Shown here: positions 1 through 10,517 of the stretch, piece after piece
Position numbering within the stretch: position 1 is the first letter of the stretch
Layout of the letters: each line of letters begins with the position of its first letter
Assembly (NCBI GenBank): GCA_030770545.1
Contig: CM061093.1
Span: forward strand, 434,001 to 498,000
Source: Macropodus opercularis
Taxonomy: Eukaryota; Chordata; Actinopteri; Anabantiformes; Osphronemidae
Length of the DNA: 64,000 nt
Direction: 5' to 3'
Notes under the pieces: model-generated
The model's input: only the letters and a program-made list of their open reading frames with translations
What the model was told of the DNA's origin: nothing
The model's database searches: none
Made by a program: the position numbers and the translations under genes

Positions 1-250
1 AATGCCAATGAAGTTTCTGTGCTAGATATATGTTCCAAATACATCCCTGAAGCAGGAAAACACCTTTAAAATGCATTTAAATCACTTTGATTAAAGTAGT
101 GTTCATTTGGTCTGAAATGCACAGAACATTTGCTCTAAGCTGTTGGATTCTAATGCAAGCAATGCCAATGAAGTTTCTGTGCTAGATATGATCCAAATAC
201 ATCCCTGAAGCAGGCAAACACATTTAAAATGCATTTAAAACACTTTGATT
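1..250. repeat. 197-bp satellite array, left edge
   Basis: Satellite units continue in from beyond the window. Around 124-130 one unit is shortened: the sequence jumps from the 'cagaaca' part of the unit to the 'gctctaagc' part, losing roughly 45 bp. The same shortened unit recurs upstream of the other two island copies, near 4840 and 8297, so it marks the duplicated block. Confidence 0.9.
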
Positions 251-598
251 GCAGATGCAGATGTGAAACAAAAAATGAAATAAATGTCAGATGTATAATT
301 GGTTTGAATAATAAGAGGTTTGAAGTTCAGTCGCATGTAATTCAACCCCATTGTTGTTCCACCAGCTTTTACTTGATGATTTACAGTGGACCTGAATACC
401 AGGAGGTTGTTGGAAGTGTTTTGTTTCCTCTCTGCCAGTTCACTCCTCATATCTACAACTTTTCTTAAGAAAAAAAGAAAACTTAGTTTTATATTTAAAT
501 CATTTACATATTATTCACCGTGAAAAAGGCAAAACAAACGTTCAAACAGTCATTACTGTTCGCATTCACACAACCTTCATCAATAATCATTACATTCC
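251..598. repeat. Non-satellite 348-bp island, copy 1
   Basis: This stretch has no similarity to the satellite unit. It starts straight after the unit motif 'actttgatt' and ends where the unit resumes at 'tgttctcttggtctg', replacing about 7 bp of the unit. It contains a perfect 14-bp palindrome, TTTTCTTAAGAAAA, at 460-473. No terminal inverted repeats, A-tail or target duplication are evident. Short ORFs run through it on both strands (about 70-80 codons), but they read out of or into satellite and show no recognisable domain, so I do not call them genes. It could be a fragment of an unrelated mobile element or of ancestral flanking DNA captured in the array. Confidence 0.85.
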
Positions 599-1080
599 TG
601 TTCTCTTGGTCTGAAATGCACAGAACAGGCAATTCTAAGCGTTTTCGCACTGTTTCCAGCCTCAATTATGCTTTAAGCTGCTGCATCTTAATGCAAGCAA
701 TGGCAATGAAGTTTTTGTTCTAGATATGTTGCAAATAAATCCTTGAAGCAGGCAAACACCTTTAAATTGCATTTAAATCATTTAGACCAAAGTAGTGATC
801 TTTTGGTCTGAAATGCACAGAACAGGCGATTCTAAGCGTTTTGGCACTGTTTCCAGCCTTAGTGATGCTTTAAGCTTCTGCATCTTAATGTAGGCAATGC
901 CAATGAAGTTTCTGTGCTAGATATGTTCCAAATACATCCCTGAAGCAGGAAAACACCTTTAAAATGCATTTAAATCACTTTGATTAAAGTAGTGTTCATA
1001 TGGTCTGAAATGCACAGAACAGGCGATTCTAAGCATTTTGGCACTGTTTTCAGCCTCAGTGATGCTTTAAGCTGTTGCAT

Positions 1081-1224
1081 CTTAATGCAAGCAATGCCAA
1101 TTCAGTTTCTGTGCTAGATATGATCCAAATACATCCCTGAAGCAGGCAAACACTTAATGCAAGCAATGCCAATTCAGTTTCTGTGCTAGATATGATCCAA
1201 ATACATCCCTGAAGCAGGCAAACA
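1081..1224. repeat. 72-bp internal tandem duplication within a satellite unit
   Basis: The segment beginning 'cttaatgcaagcaatgcc' at 1081 is repeated from 1153 with a 72-bp offset, giving one over-long unit. The same event is present at 9254-9397, as expected from the large block duplication. It is absent from the third, LINE-less block copy. Confidence 0.85.
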
Positions 1225-1446
1225 CCTTTAAAATGCATTTAAATAACTTTGATTAAAGTAGTGTTCTTTTGGTCTGAAATGCATGGAACAGGTGAGTCTA
1301 AGCGTTTTCGCACGGTTTCCAGCCTCAGTGATGCTTTAAGCTGCTGCATCTTAATGCAAGCAATGGCAATGAAGTTTTTGTTCTAGATATGTTGCAAATA
1401 CATCCTTGAAGCAGGCAAACGCCTTTAAATTGCATTTAAATCATTT

Positions 1447-1472
1447 AGACCAAAGTACTGTACTTTTGGTCT
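1447..1472. repeat. Inverted-repeat variant of the satellite unit
   Basis: In a minority of units the sequence before 'ttttggtct' is changed so that AGACCAAAGTA faces TACTTTTGGTCT across a 3-nt centre, an almost perfect hairpin with one bulged base. Other copies lie near 4408, 7866, 9620, 12380, 12578 and 62785. Weaker copies are near 786 and 8959. Ordinary units lack the left arm. Confidence 0.75.
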
Positions 1473-2288
1473 GAAATGCACAGAACAGGCGATTCTAAGC
1501 GTTTTGGCACTGTTTCCAGCCTCAGTGATGCATTAAGCTGCTGCATCTTAATGCAGGCAATGGCAATGAAGTTTTTGTTCTAGATATGTTCCAAATACAT
1601 CCCTGAAGCAGGGAAACACCTTCAAAATGCATTTAAATCACTTTCATTGAAGTAGTGTTCTTTTGGTCTTAAATGCGTAGAACAGGCGATTCTAAGCATT
1701 TTGGCACTGTTTCCAGCCTCAGTGATGCTCTAAGCTGTTGCATTCTAATGCAAGCATTGCCAATGAAGTTTCTGTGCCAGATATGATCCAAATACATCCC
1801 TGAAGCAGACAAATACCTTTAAAATGCATTTAAATCACTTTCATTGAAGTAGTGTTCTTTTGGTCTTAAATGCACAGAACAGGCGATTCTAAGCATTTTG
1901 GCACTGTTTCCAGCCTCAGTGATGCTCTAAGCTGTTGCATTCTAATGCAAGCAATGCCAATGAAGTTTCTGTGCTAGATATGATCCAAATACATCCCTGA
2001 AGCAAGCAAACACCTTTAAAATGCATTTAAATCACTTTGATTAAAGTAGTGTTCATTTGGTCTGAAATGCACAGAACAGGCGATTTTAAGCGTTTTGGCA
2101 CTGTTTCCAGCCTCAGTGATGCTCTAAGCTGTTGGATTCTAATGCAAGCAATGCCAATGAAGTTTCTGTGCCAGATATGATCCAAATACATCCCTTAAGC
2201 AGGCAAACACCTTTAAAATGCATTTAAAACACTTTGATTAAAGTAGTGTTCTTTTGGTCTGAAATGCATGGAACAGGCGAGTCTAAGC

Positions 2289-2318
<30 letters not shown>

Positions 2319-2323
<5 letters not shown>

Positions 2324-2324
2324 T
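2319..2324 (-). promoter_or_regulatory. AATAAA polyadenylation signal merging into the A-tail (LINE copy 1)
   Basis: On the sense (minus) strand the 3' UTR ends in AATAAA whose last A residues are already part of the A-tail. The same arrangement occurs at 10292-10297, 14280-14285 and 38182-38187 in otherwise different 3' UTRs. It may be a real signal, or simply the usual way such tails begin. Confidence 0.5.
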
Positions 2325-2429
2325 AATTTCAATCATTTCTTATCCAATGTTACAAACATCAAAATACAATACATCAACCTCTGCCTACAATTGTGTGTTT
2401 CTTATCAAGACAGTTATCTTTGGACGATA

Positions 2430-2505
2430 TTAGAAGATGATATTCAGCTGTCCTCTGTCCAGCTGACCCCATCTAGTGTCCCTCAGATAGTCTTCTTTGA
2501 ACGAT
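2430..2505 (-). pseudogene. ORF2 C-terminal remnant of LINE copy 1
   Basis: Reading the minus strand from about 2504 to the TAA at 2432-2430 gives 24 residues. They align with the extreme C-termini of the two full-length ORF2 proteins here, sharing the pattern SF..DYL.DT.W..L and ending in F before the stop. The N-terminal ORF2 codons from the ATG at about 2519 join this remnant out of frame and stop after some ten codons. No endonuclease or reverse transcriptase remains. The remnant is clearly diverged from both intact ORF2 termini, which suggests a third LINE lineage as the source of the 3' end. Confidence 0.75.
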
Positions 2506-2544
2506 GGATCAAAACCATGGAAAAGATAGTCACAGTATTTATTG

Positions 2545-3807
2545 TTATTTCTTCCGTCTGTTTGCAGATACGCCCCTGTGGATTTTATGCTCTTGTAATA
2601 CGCGCAGCTTCTTGCGCGCTGATAGGAGCCGCGCTATGTCTATTTCCAGATCAGAGTCGTCCGCCTGCAGTTCATCCGGTGGGGTGTGTTGCGTCCGGGT
2701 TGTCTGCGAAGACTGCGAGGCAGTCGCCTCGGTCAAAGCACTGAGAGGGAATATATTCCCAGAGGCCGAAAGCTCGGCTGACGCGCTGCCCTCTCCCTCA
2801 TCCTGCTGAACGCCTGTGTCGCGCTGTGCGTCTTCCTCACCGAGATCCAGCGGCGCAGCATCCAAGTTCGGGCCGATGTCTGAGGTGGCACAGACCACTG
2901 TGTGCAGCGGCTTGGGTGACTCAGCACCACTAGAACTCTCCTCACCCCCGCCGCTAGATGTCTCCATGTCCATCTCTCCAACCTCATCGCATGCAGCTCG
3001 TTCACTAGGCTGCCCCCCCAAGTCACCCGCCTCCGGCTCGGGCTGCCCAGTCGAGCTCCTGTCAGACTCACTTCTCAGACAGACGCAATTGTCTAGGGTG
3101 TTGTTGCATAGACTGCATTTAGCCGAGAGCTTGGTACATTCTCTAGCATAGTGTCCTTGGGCACCGCAGCGATGACAAGTGAACTCTGGGCAGTCGCGTA
3201 GGATGTGCCCCGGTTTCATACAGAGCCTGCATACTCTGACTTGCCTGTCATGAATAACTCTGAAGTATTCAAAACCTCCAGCGGTGTTGAATCTCGCCGA
3301 ATACGGTAGCGATTGCACGGTCTCAGTAAATTTGACCTTCACATATCGTGTTCCATCAGCAATCTGTGTGCCCGGCCACATGCGCCTTTTAATGGGGGAG
3401 ACTGCTTTCACCCCCCAATCTCGTAGCTTATTCAAAATATCATCATCCGGTATGTAGACCGGCAAGCCCAGGAATGACACTACTAGCTCGTCATTTCCGA
3501 GTTCTCTGGCCATGACACACACATCTCCTATCTTGAATCCATCCAGTAATTTTGCTTTCCCCGTCTCGTGGCTCATTGTTACCTCATATTTCTTTCCCCC
3601 GATGTACCGGCATGCGGTCAAGCCTCCACACAGCTCACGCGTACACTTCATCAATTCCATAGGCGTCACGGTGCTTTCCCCCTCCAGCTCCAGGCTAACT
3701 GTTAAATCCTGCCTGTAGTTATCCGTCATCCTTGGTCCAGAGTTGCTGCCAGTGAGTCCTCCTTGCTGCACCTGCACCGAGGTCGTCGATCCGATCGCTT
3801 GCGCCAT
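2545..3807 (-). CDS. LINE ORF1 protein, CCHC zinc-knuckle RNA-binding (copy 1)
   Basis: A 420-residue open frame. I start it at the ATG giving MAQAIGSTTS, because the corresponding ATG opens ORF1 in the diverged LINE copy 4. An upstream open stretch reaching 3960 uses only a TTG and reads 5' UTR. Roughly residues 35-175 are hydrophobic/basic with RRM-like character. Two perfect CX2CX4HX4C knuckles follow at about 193-206 and 211-224, then a further Cys cluster at about 231-243. The C-terminal 170 residues are acidic, Ser-rich and probably disordered, with a basic end. Such proteins bind LINE RNA and form the ribonucleoprotein with ORF2 protein. Here ORF2 is missing, so retrotransposition would need help from an intact relative. 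The frame is identical to that of copy 2 and differs from copy 3 at only a dozen or so residues. Confidence 0.9.
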   Translation of the reverse strand: MAQAIGSTTSVQVQQGGLTGSNSGPRMTDNYRQDLTVSLELEGESTVTPMELMKCTRELCGGLTACRYIGGKKYEVTMSHETGKAKLLDGFKIGDVCVMARELGNDELVVSFLGLPVYIPDDDILNKLRDWGVKAVSPIKRRMWPGTQIADGTRYVKVKFTETVQSLPYSARFNTAGGFEYFRVIHDRQVRVCRLCMKPGHILRDCPEFTCHRCGAQGHYARECTKLSAKCSLCNNTLDNCVCLRSESDRSSTGQPEPEAGDLGGQPSERAACDEVGEMDMETSSGGGEESSSGAESPKPLHTVVCATSDIGPNLDAAPLDLGEEDAQRDTGVQQDEGEGSASAELSASGNIFPLSALTEATASQSSQTTRTQHTPPDELQADDSDLEIDIARLLSARKKLRVLQEHKIHRGVSANRRKK

Positions 3808-3882
3808 TGTCCGTTCAAAAGAACCAATATGTTGCCAAGAAAAGTTTGAGGGCGAAGTCCCGCACGCCGAAAGAGCCCCCCC

Positions 3883-3909
3883 CCCCCAGCCAGCGGCAGC
3901 CGCCGGGGG
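3883..3909 (-). promoter_or_regulatory. G-rich 5' UTR hairpin (LINE copy 1)
   Basis: In the sense RNA, CCCCCGGC faces GCTGGGGG across an 11-nt loop, an 8-bp stem with one G-U pair, about 75 nt before the ORF1 ATG. The G arm runs into a longer homopolymer (12 G in sense). The same stem and loop length occur in the diverged copy 4 with a Watson-Crick pair at the wobble position. Confidence 0.6.
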
Positions 3910-4039
3910 ACAGAGAGAAAAGAAAAAACACACAGAAAGCCGAATAAGTAAAAGGAGCAAAGGTAATAGGAAGAAAAAATCGAAAAAATCGAGAAAAAGT
4001 GGCGAGAGAAGCGGCTCACAAACACCTCAGCGTCTCACA

Positions 4040-4045
4040 CACGTG
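4040..4045. promoter_or_regulatory. CACGTG box at the LINE 5' end (copy 1)
   Basis: A palindromic E-box hexamer lies a few bases inside the 5' terminus. It is retained in all four copies (also 12013-12018, 19688-19693, 43512-43517), including the diverged lineage, next to a shared 'gtctcacac' stretch. It is a candidate internal promoter element; a role is inferred only. Confidence 0.45.
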
Positions 4046-4047
4046 CT

Positions 4048-4966
4048 CAGAACAGGCCATTCTAAGCGTTTTGGCACTGTTTCCAGCCTCAGTGATGCTT
4101 TAAGCTGCTGCATCTTAATGCAAGCAATGGCAATGAAGTTTTTGTTCTAGATATGTTGCAAATAAATCCTTGAAGCAGGAAAACACCTTTAAAATGCATT
4201 TAAATCACTTTGATTAAAGTAGTGTTCATTTGGTCTGAAATGCACAGAACAGGCGATTCTAAGCGTTTTCGCACGGTTTCCAGCCTCAGTGATGCTTTAA
4301 GCTGCTGCATCTTAATGCAAGCAATGGCAATGAAGTTTTTGTTCTAGATATGTTGCAAATACATCCTTGAAGCAGGCAAACACCTTTAAATTGCATTTAA
4401 ATCATTTAGACCAAAGTACTGTACTTTTGGTCTGAAATGCACAGAACAGGCGATTCTAAGCGTTTTGGCACTGTTTCCAGCCTCAGTGATGCTCTAAGCT
4501 GTTGCATTCTAATGCAAGCAAAGCCAATGAAGTTTCTGTGCTAGATATGATCCAAATACATCCCTGAAGCAGGAAAACACCTTTAAAATGCATTTAAATC
4601 ACTTTGATTAAAGTAGTGTTCTTTTGGTCTGAAATGCACAGAACAGGCGATTCTAAGCGTTTTGGCACTGTTTCCAGCCTCAGTGATGCTTTAAGCTTCT
4701 GCATCTTAATGCAGGCAATGCCAATGAAGTTTCTGTGCTAGATATATGTTCCAAATACATCCCTGAAGCAGGAAAACACCTTTAAAATGCATTTAAATCA
4801 CTTTGATTAAAGTAGTGTTCATTTGGTCTGAAATGCACAGAACATTTGCTCTAAGCTGTTGGATTCTAATGCAAGCAATGCCAATGAAGTTTCTGTGCTA
4901 GATATGATCCAAATACATCCCTGAAGCAGGCAAACACATTTAAAATGCATTTAAAACACTTTGATT
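4048..4966. repeat. 197-bp satellite array
   Basis: Between four and five units lie between LINE copy 1 and island 2. The first unit after the LINE carries the GGCC variant 'aacaggccatt' in place of 'aacaggcgatt'. From about 4324 the sequence also matches 7781 onward at a fixed offset of 3457. No gene is seen. Confidence 0.92.
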
Positions 4967-5314
4967 GCAGATGCAGATGTGAAACAAAAAATGAAATAAA
5001 TGTCAGATGTATAATTGGTTTGAATAATAAGAGGTTTGAAGTTCAGTCGCATGTAATTCAACCCCATTGTTGTTCCACCAGCTTTTACTTGATGATTTAC
5101 AGTGGACCTGAATACCAGGAGGTTGTTGGAAGTGTTTTGTTTCCTCTCTGCCAGTTCACTCCTCATATCTACAACTTTTCTTAAGAAAAAAAGAAAACTT
5201 AGTTTTATATTTAAATCATTTACATATTATTCACCGTGAAAAAGGCAAAACAAACGTTCAAACAGTCATTACTGTTCGCATTCACACAACCTTCATCAAT
5301 AATCATTACATTCC
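4967..5314. repeat. Non-satellite 348-bp island, copy 2
   Basis: Matches 251-598 at offset 4716 with no difference seen, with the same boundaries in the satellite unit and the same shortened unit just upstream. Downstream, this block skips about 860 bp relative to copy 1, which equals four 197-bp units plus the 72-bp duplication, and it carries no LINE. Confidence 0.85.
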
Positions 5315-8300
5315 TGTTCTCTTGGTCTGAAATGCACAGAACAGGCGATTCTAAGCGTTTTGGCACTGTTTCCAGCCTCAGTGATGCATTAAGCTGCTGC
5401 ATCTTAATGCAGGCAATGGCAATGAAGTTTTTGTTCTAGATATGTTCCAAATACATCCCTGAAGCAGGGAAACACCTTCAAAATGCATTTAAATCACTTT
5501 CATTGAAGTAGTGTTCTTTTGGTCTTAAATGCGTAGAACAGGCGAGTCTAATCGTTTTCGCACTGTTTCCAGCCTCAGTGATGCTATAAGCTGTTGGAAT
5601 CTAATGCAAGCATTGCCAATGAAGTTTCTGTGCCAGATATGATCCAAATACATCCCTGAAGCAGACAAATACCTTTAAAATGCATTTAAATCACTTTCAT
5701 TGAAGTAGTGTTCTTTTGGTCTTAAATGCACAGAACAGGCGATTCTAAGCGTTTTGGCACTGTTTCCAGCCTCAGTGATGCTCTAAGCTGTTGCATTCTA
5801 ATGCAAGCAATGCCAATGAAGTTTCTGTGCTAGATATGATCCAAATACATCCCTGAAGCAAGCAAACACCTTTAAAATGCATTTAAATCACTTTGATTAA
5901 AGTAGTGTTCATTTGGTCTGAAATGCACAGAACAGGCGATTTTAAGCGTTTTGGCACTGTTTCCAGCCTCAGTGATGCTCTAAGCTGTTGCATTCTAATG
6001 CAAGCAATGCCAATGAAGTTTCTGTGCTAGATATGATCCAAATACATCCCTGAAGCAAGCAAACACCTTTAAAATGCATTTAAATCACTTTGATTAAAGT
6101 AGTGTTCTTTTGGTCTGAAATGCACAAAACAAGGCGATTCTAAGCGTTTTGGCACTGTTTCCAGCCTCAGTGATGCTTTAAGCTGTTGCATCTTAATGCA
6201 GGCAATGCCAATGAAGTTTCTGTGCTAGATATGATCCAAATACATCCCTGAAGCAGGAAAACACATTTAAAATGTATTTAAATAACTTTGATTAAAGTAG
6301 TGTTCTTTTGGTCTGAAATGCATGGAACAGGCGAGTCTAAGCGTTTTCGCACGGTTTCCAGCCTCAGTGATGCTTTAAGCTGCTGCATCTTAATGCAAGC
6401 AATGCCAATTCAGTTTCTGTGCTAGATATGATCCAAATACATCCCTGAAGCAGGCAAACACCTTTAAAATGCATTTAAATAACTTTGATTAAAGTAGTGT
6501 TCTTTTGGTCTGAAATGCACAGAACAGGCGATTCTAAGCGTTTTGGCACTGTTTCCAGCCTTAGTGATGCTCTAAGCTGTTGGATTCTAATGCAAGCAAT
6601 GCCAATGAAGTTTCTGTGCCAGATATAATCCAAATACATCTCTTAAGCAGGCAAACACCTTTAAAATGCATTTAAATAACTTTGATTGAAGTAGTATTCT
6701 TTTGGTCTTAAATGCATAGAACAGGCGAGTCTAAGCGTTTTCGCACTGTTTCCAGCCTCAGTGATGCTCTAAGCTGTTGCATTCTAATGCAAGCAATGCC
6801 AATTAAGTTTCTGTGCTAGATATGATCCAAATACATCCCTGAAGCAGGAAAACACATTTAAAATGCATTTAAATCACTTTGATTGAAGTAGTGTTCTTTT
6901 GGTCTAAATTGCACAGAACAGGCGATTCTAAGCGTTTTCGCACTGTTTCCAGCCTCAGTGATGCTTTAAGCTGCTGCATTCTAATGCAAGCAATGCCAAT
7001 TAAGATTCTGTGCTAGATATGATCCAAATACATCCCTGAAGCAGGAAAACACATTTAAAATGCATTTAAATAACTTTGATTGAAGTAGTATTCTTTTGGT
7101 CTTAAATGCATAGAACAGGCGAGTCTAAGCGTTTTCGCACTGTTTCCAGCCTCAGTGATGCTCTAAGCTGTTGCATTCTAATGCAAGCAATGCTAATTAA
7201 GATTCTGTGCTAGATATGATCCAAATACATCCCTGAAGCAGGAAAACACATTTAAAATGTATTTAAATAACTTTGATTAAAGTAGTGTTCTTTTGGTCTG
7301 AAATGCACAGAACAGGCGATTCTAAGCGTTTTGGCACTGTTTCCAGCCTGAGTGATGCTTTAAGCTGCTGCATCTTAATGCAGGCAATGGCAATGAAGTT
7401 TTTGTTCTAGATATGTTCCAAATACATCCCTGAAGCAGGAAAACACCTTTAAAATGCATTTAAATCACTTTGATTGAAGTAGTGTTCTTTTGGTCTTAAA
7501 TGCACAGAACAGGCGATTCTAAGCGTTTTGGCACTGTTTCCAGCCTCAGTGATGCTTTAAGCTGTTGCATCTTAATGCAAGAAATGTGAATAAAGTTTCT
7601 GTGCTAGATATGATCCAAATACATCCCTGAAGCAAGCAAACACCTTTAAAATGCATTTAAATCACTTTGATTAAAGTAGTGTTCTTTTGGTCTGAAATGC
7701 ACAGAACAGGCGATTCTAAGCGTTTTGGCACTGTTTCCAGCCTCAGTGATGCTTTAAGCTTCTGCATCTTAATGCAGGCAATGCCAATGAAGTTTTTGTT
7801 CTAGATATGTTGCAAATACATCCTTGAAGCAGGCAAACACCTTTAAATTGCATTTAAATCATTTAGACCAAAGTACTGTACTTTTGGTCTGAAATGCACA
7901 GAACAGGCGATTCTAAGCGTTTTGGCACTGTTTCCAGCCTCAGTGATGCTCTAAGCTGTTGCATTCTAATGCAAGCAAAGCCAATGAAGTTTCTGTGCTA
8001 GATATGATCCAAATACATCCCTGAAGCAGGAAAACACCTTTAAAATGCATTTAAATCACTTTGATTAAAGTAGTGTTCTTTTGGTCTGAAATGCACAGAA
8101 CAGGCGATTCTAAGCGTTTTGGCACTGTTTCCAGCCTCAGTGATGCTTTAAGCTTCTGCATCTTAATGCAGGCAATGCCAATGAAGTTTCTGTGCTAGAT
8201 ATATGTTCCAAATACATCCCTGAAGCAGGAAAACACCTTTAAAATGCATTTAAATCACTTTGATTAAAGTAGTGTTCATTTGGTCTGAAATGCACAGAAC

Positions 8301-8423
8301 ATTTGCTCTAAGCTGTTGGATTCTAATGCAAGCAATGCCAATGAAGTTTCTGTGCTAGATATGATCCAAATACATCCCTGAAGCAGGCAAACACATTTAA
8401 AATGCATTTAAAACACTTTGATT
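5315..8423. repeat. 197-bp satellite array
   Basis: About 15-16 units. From 5340 to about 5960 they correspond to 1485-2100 (offset about 3856), then diverge before the point where LINE copy 1 sits. The unit near 6318-6360 has the same left-flank type as LINE copy 1 ('gcatggaacaggcgag') but continues uninterrupted, so it approximates an empty target. No gene is seen. Confidence 0.92.
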
Positions 8424-8771
8424 GCAGATGCAGATGTGAAACAAAAAATGAAATAAATGTCAGATGTATAATTGGTTTGAATAATAAGAGGTTTGAAGTT
8501 CAGTCGCATGTAATTCAACCCCATTGTTGTTCCACCAGCTTTTACTTGATGATTTACAGTGGACCTGAATACCAGGAGGTTGTTGGAAGTGTTTTGTTTC
8601 CTCTCTGCCAGTTCACTCCTCATATCTACAACTTTTCTTAAGAAAAAAAGAAAACTTAGTTTTATATTTAAATCATTTACATATTATTCACCGTGAAAAA
8701 GGCAAAACAAACGTTCAAACAGTCATTACTGTTCGCATTCACACAACCTTCATCAATAATCATTACATTCC
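8424..8771. repeat. Non-satellite 348-bp island, copy 3
   Basis: Matches 251-598 at offset 8173, same boundaries. The three islands track the block duplications rather than independent insertions. Confidence 0.85.
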
Positions 8772-10265
8772 TGTTCTCTTGGTCTGAAATGCACAGAACA
8801 GGCAATTCTAAGCGTTTTCGCACTGTTTCCAGCCTCAATTATGCTTTAAGCTGCTGCATCTTAATGCAAGCAATGGCAATGAAGTTTTTGTTCTAGATAT
8901 GTTGCAAATAAATCCTTGAAGCAGGCAAACACCTTTAAATTGCATTTAAATCATTTAGACCAAAGTAGTGATCTTTTGGTCTGAAATGCACAGAACAGGC
9001 GATTCTAAGCGTTTTGGCACTGTTTCCAGCCTTAGTGATGCTTTAAGCTTCTGCATCTTAATGTAGGCAATGCCAATGAAGTTTCTGTGCTAGATATGTT
9101 CCAAATACATCCCTGAAGCAGGAAAACACCTTTAAAATGCATTTAAATCACTTTGATTAAAGTAGTGTTCATATGGTCTGAAATGCACAGAACAGGCGAT
9201 TCTAAGCATTTTGGCACTGTTTTCAGCCTCAGTGATGCTTTAAGCTGTTGCATCTTAATGCAAGCAATGCCAATTCAGTTTCTGTGCTAGATATGATCCA
9301 AATACATCCCTGAAGCAGGCAAACACTTAATGCAAGCAATGCCAATTCAGTTTCTGTGCTAGATATGATCCAAATACATCCCTGAAGCAGGCAAACACCT
9401 TTAAAATGCATTTAAATAACTTTGATTAAAGTAGTGTTCTTTTGGTCTGAAATGCATGGAACAGGCGAGTCTAAGCGTTTTCGCACGGTTTCCAGCCTCA
9501 GTGATGCTTTAAGCTGCTGCATCTTAATGCAAGCAATGGCAATGAAGTTTTTGTTCTAGATATGTTGCAAATACATCCTTGAAGCAGGCAAACGCCTTTA
9601 AATTGCATTTAAATCATTTAGACCAAAGTACTGTACTTTTGGTCTGAAATGCACAGAACAGGCGATTCTAAGCGTTTTGGCACTGTTTCCAGCCTCAGTG
9701 ATGCATTAAGCTGCTGCATCTTAATGCAGGCAATGGCAATGAAGTTTCTGTGCCAGATATGATCCAAATACATCCCTGAAGCAGACAAATACCTTTAAAA
9801 TGCATTTAAATCACTTTCATTGAAGTAGTGTTCTTTTGGTCTTAAATGCACAGAACAGGCGATTCTAAGCATTTTGGCACTGTTTCCAGCCTCAGTGATG
9901 CTCTAAGCTGTTGCATTCTAATGCAAGCAATGCCAATGAAGTTTCTGTGCTAGATATGATCCAAATACATCCCTGAAGCAAGCAAACACCTTTAAAATGC
10001 ATTTAAATCACTTTGATTAAAGTAGTGTTCATTTGGTCTGAAATGCACAGAACAGGCGATTTTAAGCGTTTTGGCACTGTTTCCAGCCTCAGTGATGCTC
10101 TAAGCTGTTGGATTCTAATGCAAGCAATGCCAATGAAGTTTCTGTGCCAGATATGATCCAAATACATCCCTTAAGCAGGCAAACACCTTTAAAATGCATT
10201 TAAAACACTTTGATTAAAGTAGTGTTCTTTTGGTCTGAAATGCATGGAACAGGCGAGTCTAAGCG
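8772..10265. repeat. 197-bp satellite array
   Basis: Corresponds to 599-2289, minus one whole unit. Includes the 72-bp duplication at 9254-9397 and inverted-repeat variant units near 8959 and 9620. No gene is seen. Confidence 0.92.
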
Positions 10266-10296
<31 letters not shown>

Positions 10297-10402
10297 TAAT
10301 TTCAATCATTTCTTATCCAATGTTACAAACATCAAAATACAATACATCAACCTCTGCCTACAATTGTGTGTTTCTTATCAAGACAGTTATCTTTGGACGA
10401 TA

Positions 10403-10478
10403 TTAGAAGATGATATTCAGCTGTCCTCTGTCCAGCTGACCCCATCTAGTGTCCCTCAGATAGTCTTCTTTGAACGAT
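10403..10478 (-). pseudogene. ORF2 C-terminal remnant of LINE copy 2
   Basis: Same 24-codon tail as at 2430-2505, with no change seen. Out of frame with the residual ORF2 start codons upstream. Confidence 0.75.
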
Positions 10479-10517
10479 GGATCAAAACCATGGAAAAGAT
10501 AGTCACAGTATTTATTG

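Larger units (their letters stand above)
599..2289. repeat. 197-bp satellite array
   Basis: About eight and a half head-to-tail units lie between island 1 and LINE copy 1. Units here are more mixed than in the right half of the window. They include variants with an inverted repeat around the 'agaccaaagtac' segment (near 778-812 and 1447-1472). They also include a 72-bp internal duplication at 1081-1224. No gene is seen. Confidence 0.92.
2290..4047 (-). mobile_element. LINE copy 1: ORF1-only, ORF2-deleted (half-LINE)
   Basis: A non-LTR retrotransposon on the minus strand, about 1.76 kb. Its 3' A-tail appears as 32 T at 2290-2321 directly after satellite 'tctaagcg'. Its 5' end meets satellite at 'cagaacaggcc' near 4048. 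In sense order it has a 5' UTR with a G-rich hairpin, an intact ORF1 (3807 to 2545), the first codons of ORF2, a junction at about 2506, the last 24 codons of an ORF2, and a short 3' UTR. The 5' UTR and ORF1 nearly match LINE copy 3. The 3' tail does not, so this is not a simple deletion of that copy. The left and right flanks are different unit variants and show no exact target-site duplication. Confidence 0.9.

Noticed and set aside
2268..2744. Plus-strand 157-158-codon frame beginning in satellite and reading through the T-run
   Set aside because: It crosses a satellite-LINE junction and encodes a poly-Phe stretch from the A-tail complement. There is no coding evidence.
2816..3151. Antisense and alternative-frame ORFs across the LINEs (for example plus-strand frames within ORF1 and ORF2)
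   Set aside because: They lie opposite strongly supported ORF1/ORF2 coding sequence, lack recognisable domains and are repeated in every LINE copy. They are shadows of the real frames.
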